A stretch of 64,000 nucleotides of DNA from Psychrosphaera algicola. Lineage in GTDB: Bacteria > Pseudomonadota > Gammaproteobacteria > Enterobacterales > Alteromonadaceae. Each line of letters opens with the position of its first letter. Within the stretch, counting starts at the first letter, position 1. Both the position numbers and the translations under genes were made by a program. The notes beneath the pieces were generated by a model, which saw only the letters and a program-made list of their open reading frames with translations, did not search any database and was not told the DNA's origin. Shown piece after piece: positions 1-10,286 of the stretch. The stretch spans positions 4,216,001 through 4,280,000 of the forward strand of contig NZ_JAQOMS010000002.1 in NCBI RefSeq assembly GCF_028401425.1. Reading direction: 5' to 3'.

Positions 1-345
1 ACTTTAATGCGATGTCTCAAATTAGTGACAATGCAACTTATAATGCCTATAGTTAAACAATAACCCAGAACCTGACAGTGAGATTTGTGGCTATAACAGT
101 GCGAGGGAAGTAGATGATGCAAACTATGTTTATGTAAATAACCCTTATCTTGAATATGCAAGCACTCCTACCTTCTTTTGGTCAGACTTTGAAACACTGC
201 GTATCTTGCCATCGAGCAATCAGAACGCACCGACACCTGATCCAGTTGATGTTAATGCACCTGCATCAATTAGTTTATTTGCAATCGGGGGCTCGGGATA
301 TTATTGAGACGCCGCAGCATCAAGCGGAATAACAATAACATTTAG
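1..345 (+). CDS. 3' end of a secreted protein with a PEP-CTERM-like sorting tail (partial, frameshifted)
   Basis: Only the C-terminal part is in the window. Three reading-frame segments join into one protein: frame 3 up to about base 54, frame 2 from 53 to about 292, then frame 1 to the TAG at 343-345. The joined C-terminus reads VNAPASISLFAIGG, then LGILLRRR and a short basic/Asn tail. This is the layout of PEP-CTERM/exosortase sorting signals: a short V-x-A-P motif, a hydrophobic helix and an Arg cluster. Proteins with this tail are normally exported and processed by an exosortase. The rest of the segment is Asn/Tyr-rich and has no domain I recognise. Two single-base indels (about 54 and 292) break it. 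Confidence 0.55.
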
Positions 346-377
346 TCATTGTGGGTCTGGATAACATACGATTGAAA

Positions 378-406
378 GGGCATATATTATGAATATGCCC
401 TTTTTT
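378..406 (+). terminator. Rho-independent terminator
   Basis: Stem GGGCATAT (378-385) pairs with ATATGCCC (393-400) over a 7-nt loop and is followed by six T (401-406). It lies 33 bases after the stop of the PEP-CTERM-like gene. Confidence 0.85.
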
Positions 407-488
407 GTGGAGATGGCCTATCATTTGTAACGGCCTAAAGCGATTAGCAAAAAGGCGTGTTGACAGCGCGCTCTGATTTTGGTCAAAG

Positions 489-2650
489 CTATTCTACCGT
501 TTTATAAAACTCTCGAACCTCTTGACGTTGCTTACTAAGCTCATTTTCTAAAAACAACATCTGTTCCTTAAATTTCGGTTCGTCTTTAATACTATCTAAC
601 AATGGGTCTATGTGGGTCCACCATTCTCGCCAGCCGTTTTTATGGCAGTCTCAAGGTTGCTTAGCGCTGAATTAGGATCACCATTGAGAGCGGCTAAACG
701 GGCTGCTAGATAATCGAGTTCAAAATACTTAATAGAAGAGTCAATTTGATCGTTTTTCAACGACTCACATTGTTGGTGAATTTTGTTAAATTGATCTATT
801 TGACCTAATTGTTTATGAGCCTAGAGCGATCTCGATTGCCGGTGAACAATATGGCATTGAAAATTTATCGGTTTCTGAAAGACCAGCTTGTTTTTCAGTG
901 AGCAGAGTGACTGCTTTGCTTTTATCTCCCACCATGGCGTTGTACCAACCTGCTTCGAAGGCAACCCAATAATCGTCTGGGTTTGCTGCAACTTCAAAAT
1001 CCATATTTTTAAACAATTGCTGATAATTTTTTTCTATCAATAACAGCGTTGCATCGTAGATCGGATCATCTGTTAACGTTCTTATGATATCTGTTAATTT
1101 AAGTTGAAGAAGAGAGCCAATTAACTTGATTTTAAGCTCTTCATTTTCTGGAGAAAGCTTATGAGCAAGATAAGCCTCTTGAATAGAAGCACTATAATTG
1201 CCTTGACTAAAATAAATACCCGCGAGCCCTGAATGAGATGAAGGGAAGTCTGGATAATCGATTAGCAGTTGTTTATAAATGTCTTCTGCTTCTTGATATC
1301 TGCCACGTATCTCTAACTCAACACCTAAGTTATAAGTTGCACTACGAAATAGGGGTCGAGCTCGTTCGCTTTAATTAGAGCCGCAAATGACTCATCAAAA
1401 CGTTGTAGTTCAGCTAAAGCACGCGACTTCCACATATATGCAATGGCTAAACTTGGGTTAAGTTCTATGGCTTTGTCAAAAGCCCCTAGCGACTTTTCAA
1501 ACTCATCTCGGATCATTGCGATATACCCTACTACGGCATAAGCACGGGGCATATTGGGCTGACGCACGAGGGCTTTTTCGACATTACGCTCGGCAAGTGT
1601 TGCGGCAACATCGTTGGCCAAAACCCCATATTGTGTTGAACCATCTCCCAACAGCGCCAAAGTATCCGCCAAACTAACGTAGGCTTGGGCATATTCAGGG
1701 TCTAGCGCAATGGCTTGCTCAAAAAGCTTTCTTGCCTCTTTGAAACTTTCCGTGGTTTGCAGTCGATAGGCTTCGCGACCCTTAAGGTAGACGACGTAAG
1801 CGTCAGTGCTATTGGTCGCTGAAAGCGAACGCAATGAACCAGATTCGAGGTATTTGTCTTGTAATAAATTAACAACCGAGCGACCTATTTCTGACTGCAG
1901 ATCAAATATATCTTTCATTTCTCTCAGAAAATTTTCTGTCCAAAGTGTATGACCGTTTTTAGTGTCTAGGAGTTCTACCCGAATTTTGACTCGATTGCCG
2001 ACATTAACCACCGAACCTGAGAGCACGGTTTGCACATTAAGTCGTCTACCAATATCAACAGGGAAAACCCTTTATCTGTAAGAACCTGCGACGACCTTGA
2101 GGCGGCCACTCGAAATCCGTCGGTTTGCCCTAACAAACTCGTGAGTTCCTCGGCCAAACCTATGGCCAAATAAGATTGGTCTTTGTCGGCACTTTGGTCA
2201 ACAAACGGCAATACAGCAATTGAATCGGCAGACACTATTTTAACTAACCCATCTGCTTCTATATCTTGGCGGTCTTTTACGACATGAAAATATTGATAAC
2301 CGATGCCCAAACTAAGTGAAATTATCATGACTAATCCGACCCAACTTCCCCAACCAAGAGGCGGGGGATAACGGGCTCGCCGTCTTCGTCAAAATCAACT
2401 GTAGCAGTACGTACCCATGTTGAGTTAGTAAATTGAAAATGCCAAGAGATGTAAATAACCACTGGGAAAAGACACAACATGAAGATAAACATGAAGGCAC
2501 CGACAATGACATCGATAATCATTAATTGTGAAGCAACATCGAGAAATTGAAGTAACAACCAGCAAGAACCAAGGTATGCGACGCTTGTTCTGATCACATT
2601 ACGACGACGCAACTCGGTAAGGAATTTTCCCAAAAAGTACTTTTAGTCAT
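489..2650 (-). CDS. Membrane-anchored TolB/FlgO-like and TPR-repeat protein (frameshifted)
   Basis: About 720 residues once breaks are joined. The N-terminus carries the ELRRRNVIRTSVAYLG type motif and hydrophobic helices typical of the large bacterial family of membrane TPR proteins (COG5616-like), followed by another membrane helix (ISLSLGIGYQYF). Next comes a TolB/FlgO-like domain (SIAVLPFVDQS, then LSGSVVNVGNRVKIRVELLD), then several TPR units (for example AYMWKSRALAELQRFDESFA). Breaks occur near 2635, 2353, 2055, 1350, 810 and 640; those at 2353 and 1350 (C runs) and 640 (A run) are cured by one extra base in the run. The start is taken as ATG 2650 if a T-run near 2635 is one base short; a TTG at 2633 is the alternative. 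Function is unknown; relatives are sometimes fused to regulatory domains, which is not seen here. Confidence 0.8.
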
Positions 2651-2913
2651 ATTAGGCCGTTATTTAGAATTTAGTAGGATTGGTATAATCCTTTATCTGC
2701 TTTTATAGCATAGTAATTTACATAAATGTATAAATCACGTGTTGTGGACAATGCTGATTTATATCTATAAAAAGGTGATTTTAGTTTCTAATCATTTGCA
2801 AAATCATTTTCAATTGCCAAGTTGTTGACTAAGCTTAGCTATGTACCAATTACCCCTAAAAGCGATTTAGATAGAAATAAATTGCTAGGTAACTTACGGG
2901 GTTAAAATTAAAA

Positions 2914-3465
2914 GTGAACACTATGGATAATGCACTTCAAACAATGATCAATAATATGCCTGAAAAAACAGGTAAAAGTCTCGAGCAGTGGATAGATATT
3001 TTGGCCAATGAAACATTTGAAAAACACTCAGAGGCGGTTAAATACTTAAAAACAGAACATGGAGTAACCCATGGTTTTGCTAATACGATAGTGACCTTAG
3101 CAAAAGAGAAAAATGAACCACAGGTTGATTTAGTTTTGACTCAATACCAAGGTAAAGAGTCACTCAAGCCTATGTATGACAAACTCATCACACTCGTCGA
3201 AAACTTTGGTGCTGACATTGTTATCACCCCTAAAAAAGGCAGCGTAAGTTTAATTCGAAAAAGGCAGTTTGCTTTAATAAAACCGGCGACAAAAACAAGA
3301 ATAGATTTAGGCTTAAAACTAAAAGGCGCTGACGTTCAAGGAAAGTTAGAAAACTCGGGTCCATTTGGCACTATGTGTACCCATAGAATACAATTACATT
3401 GTCTAAGTGACATAGATAATGACGTTATTCAGTGGTTAACGTTAGCTTACGAGCAATCGGTCTGA
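2914..3465 (+). CDS. DUF4287/DUF5655 domain protein
   Basis: 183 residues, intact. The N-terminal third (TGKSLEQWIDILA, then KYLKTEHGVTHGFANTIV) matches the DUF4287 pattern. The C-terminal part (YDKLITLVENFG, then ITPKKGSVSLIRKRQFALI) matches DUF5655, a small predicted DNA/ligand-binding-like domain of unknown role. The two are often fused in this order. The first in-frame start is GTG 2914; ATG 2923 is equally possible. No operon partner: rof follows 68 bases downstream on the same strand. Confidence 0.8.
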   Translation: MNTMDNALQTMINNMPEKTGKSLEQWIDILANETFEKHSEAVKYLKTEHGVTHGFANTIVTLAKEKNEPQVDLVLTQYQGKESLKPMYDKLITLVENFGADIVITPKKGSVSLIRKRQFALIKPATKTRIDLGLKLKGADVQGKLENSGPFGTMCTHRIQLHCLSDIDNDVIQWLTLAYEQSV

Positions 3466-3533
3466 ACACCTATGCATAGTTTTAAATTGTCCTTAGTTAA
3501 TCGCGCTACTTATATTAGGGAAAAGTCAGTTTT

Positions 3534-3779
3534 ATGATCAGTTGTAATCACTACGATTATATCGAAATTGCTTGTATGAACCGTTACCCCATTAAGGTTG
3601 TAATGAAAACAGGCGATGTGATAAACGGAATTGCATTAGACACTGCGCTCAATAAGAAAAAGCAAGAGTGCATAAAAATACATGTAAATAATGCCGATAG
3701 GTTGGTTGTGTTAGACAACATTTCAACGCTAGAGGTGAGTGTCAAAAATCCACATTTCCAGCGGGTTTCGTTTGATTAA
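3534..3779 (+). CDS. rof: Rho-binding antiterminator, Rof family
   Basis: 81 residues, the usual size of Rof/YaeO. It begins MISCNHYDYIEIACMNRYPI and continues with a small Sm-like beta fold (VVMKTGDVINGIALDT, then LVVLDNISTLEV). Rof binds the RNA-binding domain of Rho and inhibits termination. The conserved acidic and aromatic N-terminal segment is present. A GGGAAAAG stretch upstream of ATG 3534 can serve as ribosome binding site. The gene is convergent with mgtE. Confidence 0.85.
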   Translation: MISCNHYDYIEIACMNRYPIKVVMKTGDVINGIALDTALNKKKQECIKIHVNNADRLVVLDNISTLEVSVKNPHFQRVSFD

Positions 3780-3792
3780 AGCGAGAGGAATG

Positions 3793-3825
3793 GGTTGGTA
3801 ACTTGTACAAAATAACCAACCGCTT
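3793..3825. terminator. Hairpin between convergent rof and mgtE
   Basis: GGTTGGT (3793-3799) pairs with ACCAACC (3815-3821), followed by GCTTTT. The T-tract is weak, so termination is inferred mainly from its position between convergent genes. Confidence 0.45.
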
Positions 3826-3840
3826 TTCTAACACGTATCA

Positions 3841-5180
3841 TCAATTAATCAAAAATAGGGTGCCGAGCCCTAAAAAGGCAACAAACCCAACGATATCGGT
3901 GACGGTGGTGAGAATGACCGCGCCAGATAAAGCGGGATCTATTTTTAATTTCTCTAAAATAACCGGCACAAATACGCCAGCAAATGCCGCCGCCACAATG
4001 TTGAATAAAATCGCAATGCCAATAACAATGCCAAGTAAATGATCACCAAACCATAAAAACGAGACTAAGCCAATAATAGCGGCCCAAATTACACCGTTAA
4101 GCCCACCTACCTTTAGTTCTTTGATTAATAGTGCCTTTACGTTTGCGCTGGTGACTTGCCCTAAAGCTAACCCTCGAATAATAAGGGTAAGTGTCTGACT
4201 TCCCGCAATCCCGCCCATACTGGCCACGACAGGCATCAATACCGCTAATGCAACGACTTGTTGCAATGTTGCTTCAAACATGCCGATAAATGCACTGGCT
4301 AGAAATGCGGTAAGTAAATTTATCCCAAGCCACAATGCTCGGCCTTTGGCACTTTTTTTAACCGAAGAAAATAAATCTTCATCTTCATCCATACCCGCTG
4401 ATGCCATCATACTTCGTTCGTACGACTCGTTAACAATCTCACTTGCGGTTCGCACATCTAAGCGGCCAAGTAATTTGCCAGTATCATCGAGAACTGGTAA
4501 AGATGAATAACCAGAATTTTGTACTTCTAACGACGTTTTTTGACAGTCGTCATTGGCGTTGAGTGTATTGATGGACTCTTCGGCTAAATCAACCAAAGGA
4601 ATATGTTCCGGAACCCCAAACAACTTATTAAGTTTTACAGCGGCGGAAAACATTCCTGCCCGGTTAACTAAAAATAAGGTGTCGATATGCTCTCCAACTT
4701 CCCGTCGCAATAATCGATTCGAGTCTCTGATCCGGGCCGTGATTGGCAGCACTAAATAGTCTGGATTTAACCAATGCCCAGTTTGTTCTTCAGTAAACTG
4801 ACTTGCTTCAAAGAAATATTGTTTCTGCAGTTTATCCATCGCCGCATAGGCACGCTCGACGAGTTGGTCTGGTAGAGACTCTGCAAGTTCGAGTAAATCT
4901 TCTGCCTCAATATCGAGAAATAAATTATCCCAATCTTCTTCATCGGTTTCATTGATGATTGTCTCGCGCGGATCGCCACGCATAGCAATTAATACATCGA
5001 GTTTTTATGTGGCTGAATATTATTCCACACATCAAGTCGTTGCTCTAAAGGCAATGATTCCAGCAATAAAGCGAGTTCATTTTCATCTTTAGCAGCAACA
5101 ATTGAAGGCATAAATTCATTGTCTTCATCGTTAGAGGCTAGAATTACCTCTTCGATTAAGTCTGGTAGTTGTTCAGCCAT
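3841..5180 (-). CDS. mgtE: Magnesium transporter MgtE (frameshifted)
   Basis: About 447 residues after joining two segments. The cytoplasmic MgtE-N domain (LPLEQRLDVWNNI to about residue 130) is followed by two CBS domains (DTLFLVNRAGMF; GYSSLPVLDDTGKLLGRL) and a C-terminal five-helix channel with MPVVASMGGIAGSQT and the terminal LTTVTDIVGFVAFLGLG, both MgtE hallmarks. It acts as an inner-membrane Mg2+ channel gated by intracellular Mg2+. One break lies near 5002-5006, where a run of five A on the coding strand should be six; adding one joins HKKLDVLIAMRGD. No neighbour suggests an operon. Confidence 0.93.
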
Positions 5181-5393
5181 AACGGATCATTCCTTATCGG
5201 TACGATTTCTGGGGGCTTTTGTAGGCATTGGAGAGTATGCGCAAGATCACAAAAACTGTTTTCTATTTTGTCAATTATAAAACAGGTTTAGGCATTTAAA
5301 CGATAATAAAATCAATTAATTATTATTGAATGCAATATTAAGCTCAATTAGGGCTAACTGATTTCAGCTCTGGGGGATAAAACCACTAAATTG

Positions 5394-5424
5394 AAAACCT
5401 GTCGAATTAAAGTCGACAGGTTTT
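5394..5424. terminator. Bidirectional hairpin terminator between eptA and mgtE
   Basis: A perfect 12-bp stem, AAAACCTGTCGA (5394-5405) with TCGACAGGTTTT (5413-5424), over a 7-nt loop. It overlaps the last codons and stop of the reconstructed eptA gene (stop 5407-5409) and gives a U-run on the eptA transcript. Confidence 0.75.
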
Positions 5425-7036
5425 AAGCGGGTCGTTTTTAGCGTTGTAAGTTGTGGTTTTTACTTCAGCAATATTCATGATTAAATCAAACACAATGTCA
5501 TGGGTGAGTTTTTCTTTGCGACCTTTGTAAGGCACGTAGGATCAAATGATGAGGCCATGTTATTGCTCCAGTAAATCATTGGCACATGGATTTGTTCTTT
5601 TGGTGCAAAAGCGTACGGTAAGCCATGTAAATAGACACCATTTTCACCAAGAGATTCACCATGATCGGATATGTATAACAAGGACGCTTCTATGTCACTT
5701 TCTGAAGTAATCAGTTTTAATTCTTCAATAGTCTTAGCGATAACAAAGTCGGTGTAAGCAATTGTATTGTTGTAGGTATTTACAACTTCTTTGTGGTTGC
5801 AGTTTTGTAAGTCGCTACGTTGGCAATCTGGTAGAAATATTTGTTTTGATTGCGGGTAACGTCGGTAATAGGTGGGACCGTGAGACCCAATCATATGCAA
5901 TACAATGAAGGTATTGTTATTGTCTAGCTGACTTAATTTTGCTTTTAAGGGTTCCAATAAGATTTCGTCATAACAATATTCGCCATCACACAATTCGTGG
6001 TCTGAGTAAGTTGGGATCTTCGTCGTTTCAATTCGTGCACAAACGCCTTTACAACTGCCATTATTATTACTTATCCAAACAACATCTGCGCCGGCTTGTT
6101 GAACGATATCCAATGCATTTTGTTGAGCCGAGGCCAAACGTCGACTGTAGTTGCTTTTGTTTAGTCTGGAGAACATACAAGGAACTGAAATTGCCGTTGC
6201 GGTACCGCACGAATACATATTAGAAAACGACACAACCCCGAGTTTCTTAGTGTAAGGATTTGTCGGTGTATTATAGCCATTAAGGGCAAAGTTCTGAGCG
6301 CGAGCGGTTTCACCCAAAATTAATACAGTGACGTGTTTTTTCTTATTAACACGATTAAAGGTTGGTGTCGCGTCGAGTGTTTTAAATTTGAGAGGTGAAT
6401 AAAAATAGGTGTTTTTAATAAATTTCTGAGTAGCATCGACCATTTTGTAAGGGGTGATATAACCTATTAAATCTTTGTTATTACGGCCAACTGAGGCGTA
6501 ATGTGAGTAGAACAATGCCGCAATAATCGTTGCGCAAAGAAAGCTCAATGATAGCAATTTTAGTCGACTTAATAGTTCTTGGAAAAATGGTTTATACGTT
6601 ATGTTTACGAGATAAATAATACCGGCGGGGAGCAGGCCAAAAATGGCAAAAAACAGCACAGCGTACAAATTTAGGTAAGACAGAGCTTCTGCGGTATCGG
6701 TTTCAAATGAGTTTTGCACCATACCGTAGTCAAACACTATGCCATATGACACCGTACCGTAAAAGATCAGTGCGGAGGTCATTGTTGTAAGAATTAAGAT
6801 TGGTTTTGTTAGCCATTTAATGGCTAATGGAGCTTGAAAAAGGACAGTTAAACTTAATAAAAATAACGGAACAGAGCACAAAAAAACACATTGTAGTTTT
6901 CGACTTCAATAATAGCTTGCGATGTTTTTGTTAAAAACGGTAAGTTTAAAATTAACGCAATATAGCAGCAGGATGCAAATACTACTTGGTTCGCAGTAAC
7001 GGTTGTATTCTTAAAAAACAAAATTACTTTGTTCAA
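5407..7036 (-). CDS. eptA: Lipid A phosphoethanolamine transferase, EptA/MCR family (frameshifted)
   Basis: About 543 residues. The N-terminal half has about five membrane helices; the periplasmic sulfatase-like domain has the nucleophile motif LILGETARAQNF (Thr), several Cys that would form family disulfides (YSCGTATAISVPCM; GSCKGVC), and the metal-binding HMIGSHGP and SDHGESLGENGVYLHG motifs. It transfers phosphoethanolamine to lipid A and lowers the negative surface charge, the basis of polymyxin resistance in the family. Two breaks: a coding-strand T7 run at 6880-6886 that needs T8, and a coding-strand A5 run at 5509-5513 that needs A6, after which the frame runs through LTHDIVFDLIMNIAEV to a stop at 5407. 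A PmrA-box-like array lies upstream. Confidence 0.9.
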
Positions 7037-7169
7037 TTTTTTATTCCCTATAATGCATAATTAGAGTGTTTTAACAACAATTACGAACAGCAACGTTATA
7101 TTAAAGCGGGCATACCATAAAAAGCTTTTGCTATATGTCTACCGATTTATGACAAAGAAGGGGACTTTC

Positions 7170-7204
7170 AGTATATGTTAAGCATTTCTTAAGCGTTTAT
7201 TAAG
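7170..7204 (-). promoter_or_regulatory. PmrA-box-like triple repeat with -10 box, upstream of eptA
   Basis: On the coding strand of eptA the sequence reads CTTAAT (7204-7199), 5 bases, CTTAAG (7193-7188), 5 bases, CTTAAC (7182-7177): three half-sites in exact 11-bp phase. The enteric PmrA box is YTTAAK-N5-YTTAAK. A TATACT at 7175-7170 sits where a -10 box would be if the array covers the -35 region. The array is 141 bases upstream of the eptA start. Confidence 0.6.
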
Positions 7205-7326
7205 AAAGTGCTGCATATCAAAGTGCTTGATGTGAATTTAGCTAACAAACAGGTGCAAAACGGACGTATTTAAGTTGATACTCAGCGGTAAGTTAACCAA
7301 TCAGTCTGTTGTTTTTTATTGTGGCA

Positions 7327-7990
7327 TTATCGATCTTTTAATGGGATATCCAATCGGTGTGAGCCTTTTTGAGTAGCATCCTCTTTTGATTGACCTTTAA
7401 CATTGTCACCGTTTTCCGTCGTAATATCGGTACCTTCTATTGCGGCGGCGTCTGTTTCGTATTTAAGAACTTTTTCTTCAAGGTCAACAATTTTGGTATT
7501 TTGAGCGACGACTCGGTCAACTAATCCAGAGATGATTTTGCTTTTTATGCCTTCTCTTACTTTTATCGGCAATTTGTCGAAAAGCTCTTTGGTGATCCGC
7601 AACGCAATAATTTCGGTAAGTGTTTTTACTGTTGCACTTCGTGGTTCGTTACAAATGAAGCCAACTTCACCGATAAAATGACTATAGGCCAACATTCGCT
7701 ACGTGCTTTTTATTTATCGTAACCGATACGTCGCCACTTAATAAGATGTAGAAACTCGAGTCGTGTTCGCCACGACGAATGAATATTTCGTTTTGTTCTA
7801 TCATCACCACAAGGTTAGGCAAATTGGCAATTTCGTTACGTTCACGAGGGCTGAGGGCTTTAAATAAATCGACCCGATTTAGAAATTCAACCAACTTTAA
7901 TTTTGATACGTTATTAATTCTTTTCACAAAATAATTCCTATTTGGGCGTAAGCAACCATACTTAATATTCCTTGTTGAACCTTGTATCAT
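7327..7990 (-). CDS. Cyclic-nucleotide-binding domain protein (frameshifted)
   Basis: About 220 residues. An N-terminal helix (LVEFLNRVDLFKALSPRERN) leads into a cNMP-binding beta-roll (FIRRGEHDSSFYILLSGDVSV) and a phosphate-binding cassette (HFIGEVGFICNEPRSATV) with its conserved E and R. A coiled C-terminal helix (VAQNTKIVDLEEKVLKYE) and a polar tail follow. There is no helix-turn-helix, so it is not a Crp-type activator; it is more like stand-alone cNMP sensor or scaffold proteins. One break near 7685-7700 is cured by removing one base. The partner and ligand are unknown. Confidence 0.75.
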
Positions 7991-8051
7991 TAAAGCTTTG
8001 GGTCAATATGACGATAAAATACTACAGCATGACGAGAGTTGAATCCATTAA

Positions 8052-9188
8052 ATGAATACTGTGTTATTAAAATTAGAGCTTAAAGATAAGCTTAAGATGC
8101 TCAAAAACATCCTGCTGGCAACATTCTGTTGTTTTGTCTCGGTTGGTTACTCCGCTGAGCAGCAAATCTTATATTCTAATTGGTCTGCAGGTATCAATCT
8201 GGCGCACTACCAAGCGAACACTCTAGAAGCAGTGGACTTGTCATTTGAATATGCTCCATGGCAAACAAATGGCATGACCGGTTCGTTCTCATTTGAATAT
8301 CTCGATGCATTAGAAGTTCCTACTATTACCGGTATTGAGGAGACCAATTTTGGCTTTGTAAAAATTGGAATGGGATACCAATGGTATTTGTCTAATTGGC
8401 AAATTGTACCTCAAATTAATCTACTCGTGGCGACTAAAACATTACCGGAATTACCAGCTGCGGCAACCGATAGTTACCCCGACAGCGGTGACGTAATGGG
8501 TCAGATAAGTATCGCCACTTATTATGAAATCAATGATAGATGGCGGTTTACGTTCTCACTAAAACGAATTATTGATAACACTTCAGTGTTTGATGGTGAG
8601 CAAATTTCGTTGGGCATAAACTACCGTTTAGGCAAAGTTGTTCGTTCGTTACCCGCTAGATATTCAAGTGACAGTCGCGTGACCCGAGAAGCCGATAGTG
8701 GAAGCCAACAATCTAATCTAGACAATTCAACTGCAGCTATAGCCGAGGTATCTCCAACAGCGTTCCAAAATCGAGTATTAACTGGAATAAATGCCCAACA
8801 AAAACAGCACCGGGTGGAGCGTGAACAACATAAAAACGAACTAAAACCGCATGCGGTGTTAAGTGCGGCATCACCTGTAATGAATTCCCAACAAGAATTT
8901 CAAGAATCAGATAGCAAAGGTGAAAAAGTTACTGATAAAAACATGCGCTATTCGGTTCAAATTGGCAGTTTTAAAAATGTAGAATCGATAGGTTTATTTG
9001 TCAAAGCACAAAAATTAGATATATCGAGTTTATATACGGGAACCTATGGCAAATATTATAGACTGCTATATGGTGAATATAACAACCGAAAAGTTGCCCA
9101 AATCGTCTCAGAACAACTTTTGTTAGATGGGATTGATAATTGGGTGGTCAAACTTGATTTCAATAAAATTGATAGCTATAGAAAATAA
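8052..9188 (+). CDS. Outer-membrane beta-barrel-like protein with C-terminal SPOR domain
   Basis: Intact, 378 residues from ATG 8052. A more likely start is ATG 8097, which puts the signal peptide MLKNILLATFCCFVSVGYSA at the N-terminus. Residues about 40-215 alternate in the way of an outer-membrane barrel (SAGINLAHYQ, FSFEYLD, FVKIGMGYQWYLSNW, RFTFSLKRI, ISLGINYRLG). A polar Ser/Gln-rich linker of about 80 residues leads to a SPOR-like domain (MRYSVQIGSFKNVESIGLFV, then YYRLLYGEYNNRKVAQ). SPOR domains bind denuded peptidoglycan, so this could link the outer membrane to the wall. Function otherwise unknown. Confidence 0.7.
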   Translation: MNTVLLKLELKDKLKMLKNILLATFCCFVSVGYSAEQQILYSNWSAGINLAHYQANTLEAVDLSFEYAPWQTNGMTGSFSFEYLDALEVPTITGIEETNFGFVKIGMGYQWYLSNWQIVPQINLLVATKTLPELPAAATDSYPDSGDVMGQISIATYYEINDRWRFTFSLKRIIDNTSVFDGEQISLGINYRLGKVVRSLPARYSSDSRVTREADSGSQQSNLDNSTAAIAEVSPTAFQNRVLTGINAQQKQHRVEREQHKNELKPHAVLSAASPVMNSQQEFQESDSKGEKVTDKNMRYSVQIGSFKNVESIGLFVKAQKLDISSLYTGTYGKYYRLLYGEYNNRKVAQIVSEQLLLDGIDNWVVKLDFNKIDSYRK

Positions 9189-9287
9189 CCAGCAATTAAA
9201 GTGTGAGTGTGAATGCCACTTTTAGTTTTTCAGTTCAAATTTTCAGTGCACTATATGTTTGTAACCCGCACCGCTAGGAATCGTTAG

Positions 9288-10193
9288 ATGGCATTTGATA
9301 GTAAATTATTAGACGGCATGGTCATATTTGTCGAAGTTGTTGATGTTGGTAGTTTTACATTAGCCGCTCAACGCAGTGGTCACTCAACTTCTTACATTAG
9401 TAAAGAAATAAACAAACTAGAAAACAGACTGGGCGTACGATTACTGCAACGTACGACAAGAACGATTAGGTTGACCTACGAAGGTGAAATTTATTACCAA
9501 CAAGCTCGTCATATAATCGATAGCGCACAACAGGCTGTCCACGACCTAAGTGGCCGACAAGCAGAGCCGCAAGGTGAACTAAAAATTAGCTGCCCGGTGA
9601 GTTTTGGTCTATCTCGCATTCGCCCCATAATTGCCAAGTTTATGGCGAAGTACCCTCAAATTACCATTAATGTTGATTTGAGCGATAAAAAAGTGGATGT
9701 GGTTGCAGATGGTTTTGATGTGGTTATTCGAGCGACCAGTCAACTTCAAGATTCTAGTTTAGTTTGTCGTAAATTTATGACAGCCAAAGCGTTAACTCTA
9801 GCTGCACCAAGTTATATAAAAGAATACGGTATGCCGACCACACCGCAAGATTTGGCTGAACACAAGGTATTAACCTATAGCTATTTGAAACATCCACAGA
9901 TATGGAGTTACTTTGACAGTGAAGGGCGCGAGCAACTGGTGCATCTAAAAACGTCAGTTACCTCAAGTAGCCCTGAATTGCTGCTCGAGCTTTGTGTTGC
10001 GGGGCAGGGGATTATTAGGCTTCCAACATTTAATCTTACTGACGAGTTAGACAATGGCACGCTGGTACCAATGTTAAATGACTACGGAATGCCCGATATC
10101 GGGGTCTACCTTATTTATGCCAGTCGGCAACATTTACCTGCAAAAATTAGAGTGTTCATTGACTTTATTTTAGAGGAGCTCGGCAACAGTTAA
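9288..10193 (+). CDS. LysR-family transcriptional regulator
   Basis: Intact, 301 residues, normal LysR length. The winged helix-turn-helix is at residues 6-65 (FVEVVDVGSFTLAAQRSGHS, then ISKEINKLENRLGVRLLQRT), a linker helix follows, and the substrate-binding domain runs from about residue 92 (GELKISCPVSFG) to 297. The sequence resembles the AaeR/DsdC-like group with the RTTRTIRLTYEGEIYY motif. No divergent target gene is adjacent; ppnP is convergent. The effector cannot be told from sequence. Confidence 0.9.
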   Translation: MAFDSKLLDGMVIFVEVVDVGSFTLAAQRSGHSTSYISKEINKLENRLGVRLLQRTTRTIRLTYEGEIYYQQARHIIDSAQQAVHDLSGRQAEPQGELKISCPVSFGLSRIRPIIAKFMAKYPQITINVDLSDKKVDVVADGFDVVIRATSQLQDSSLVCRKFMTAKALTLAAPSYIKEYGMPTTPQDLAEHKVLTYSYLKHPQIWSYFDSEGREQLVHLKTSVTSSSPELLLELCVAGQGIIRLPTFNLTDELDNGTLVPMLNDYGMPDIGVYLIYASRQHLPAKIRVFIDFILEELGNS

Positions 10194-10233
10194 TGATCCG
10201 CAATGGAAATAGCTACAGGTGCCGAGTTATTGA

Positions 10234-10264
10234 GTAAAGTAACACTCATTAGGTGTTACTTTAC
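10234..10264. terminator. Bidirectional hairpin between lysR-type gene and ppnP
   Basis: GTAAAGTAACAC (10234-10245) and GTGTTACTTTAC (10253-10264) form a perfect 12-bp stem over a 7-nt loop between two convergent genes. No long T-run. Confidence 0.6.
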
Positions 10265-10286
10265 GACACAAAGTAAATCGTGTGGA

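Noticed and set aside
150..332. 60-codon open frame starting at 150
   Set aside because: It is a shadow of the PEP-CTERM-like reading frame, which is better supported by its C-terminal motif.
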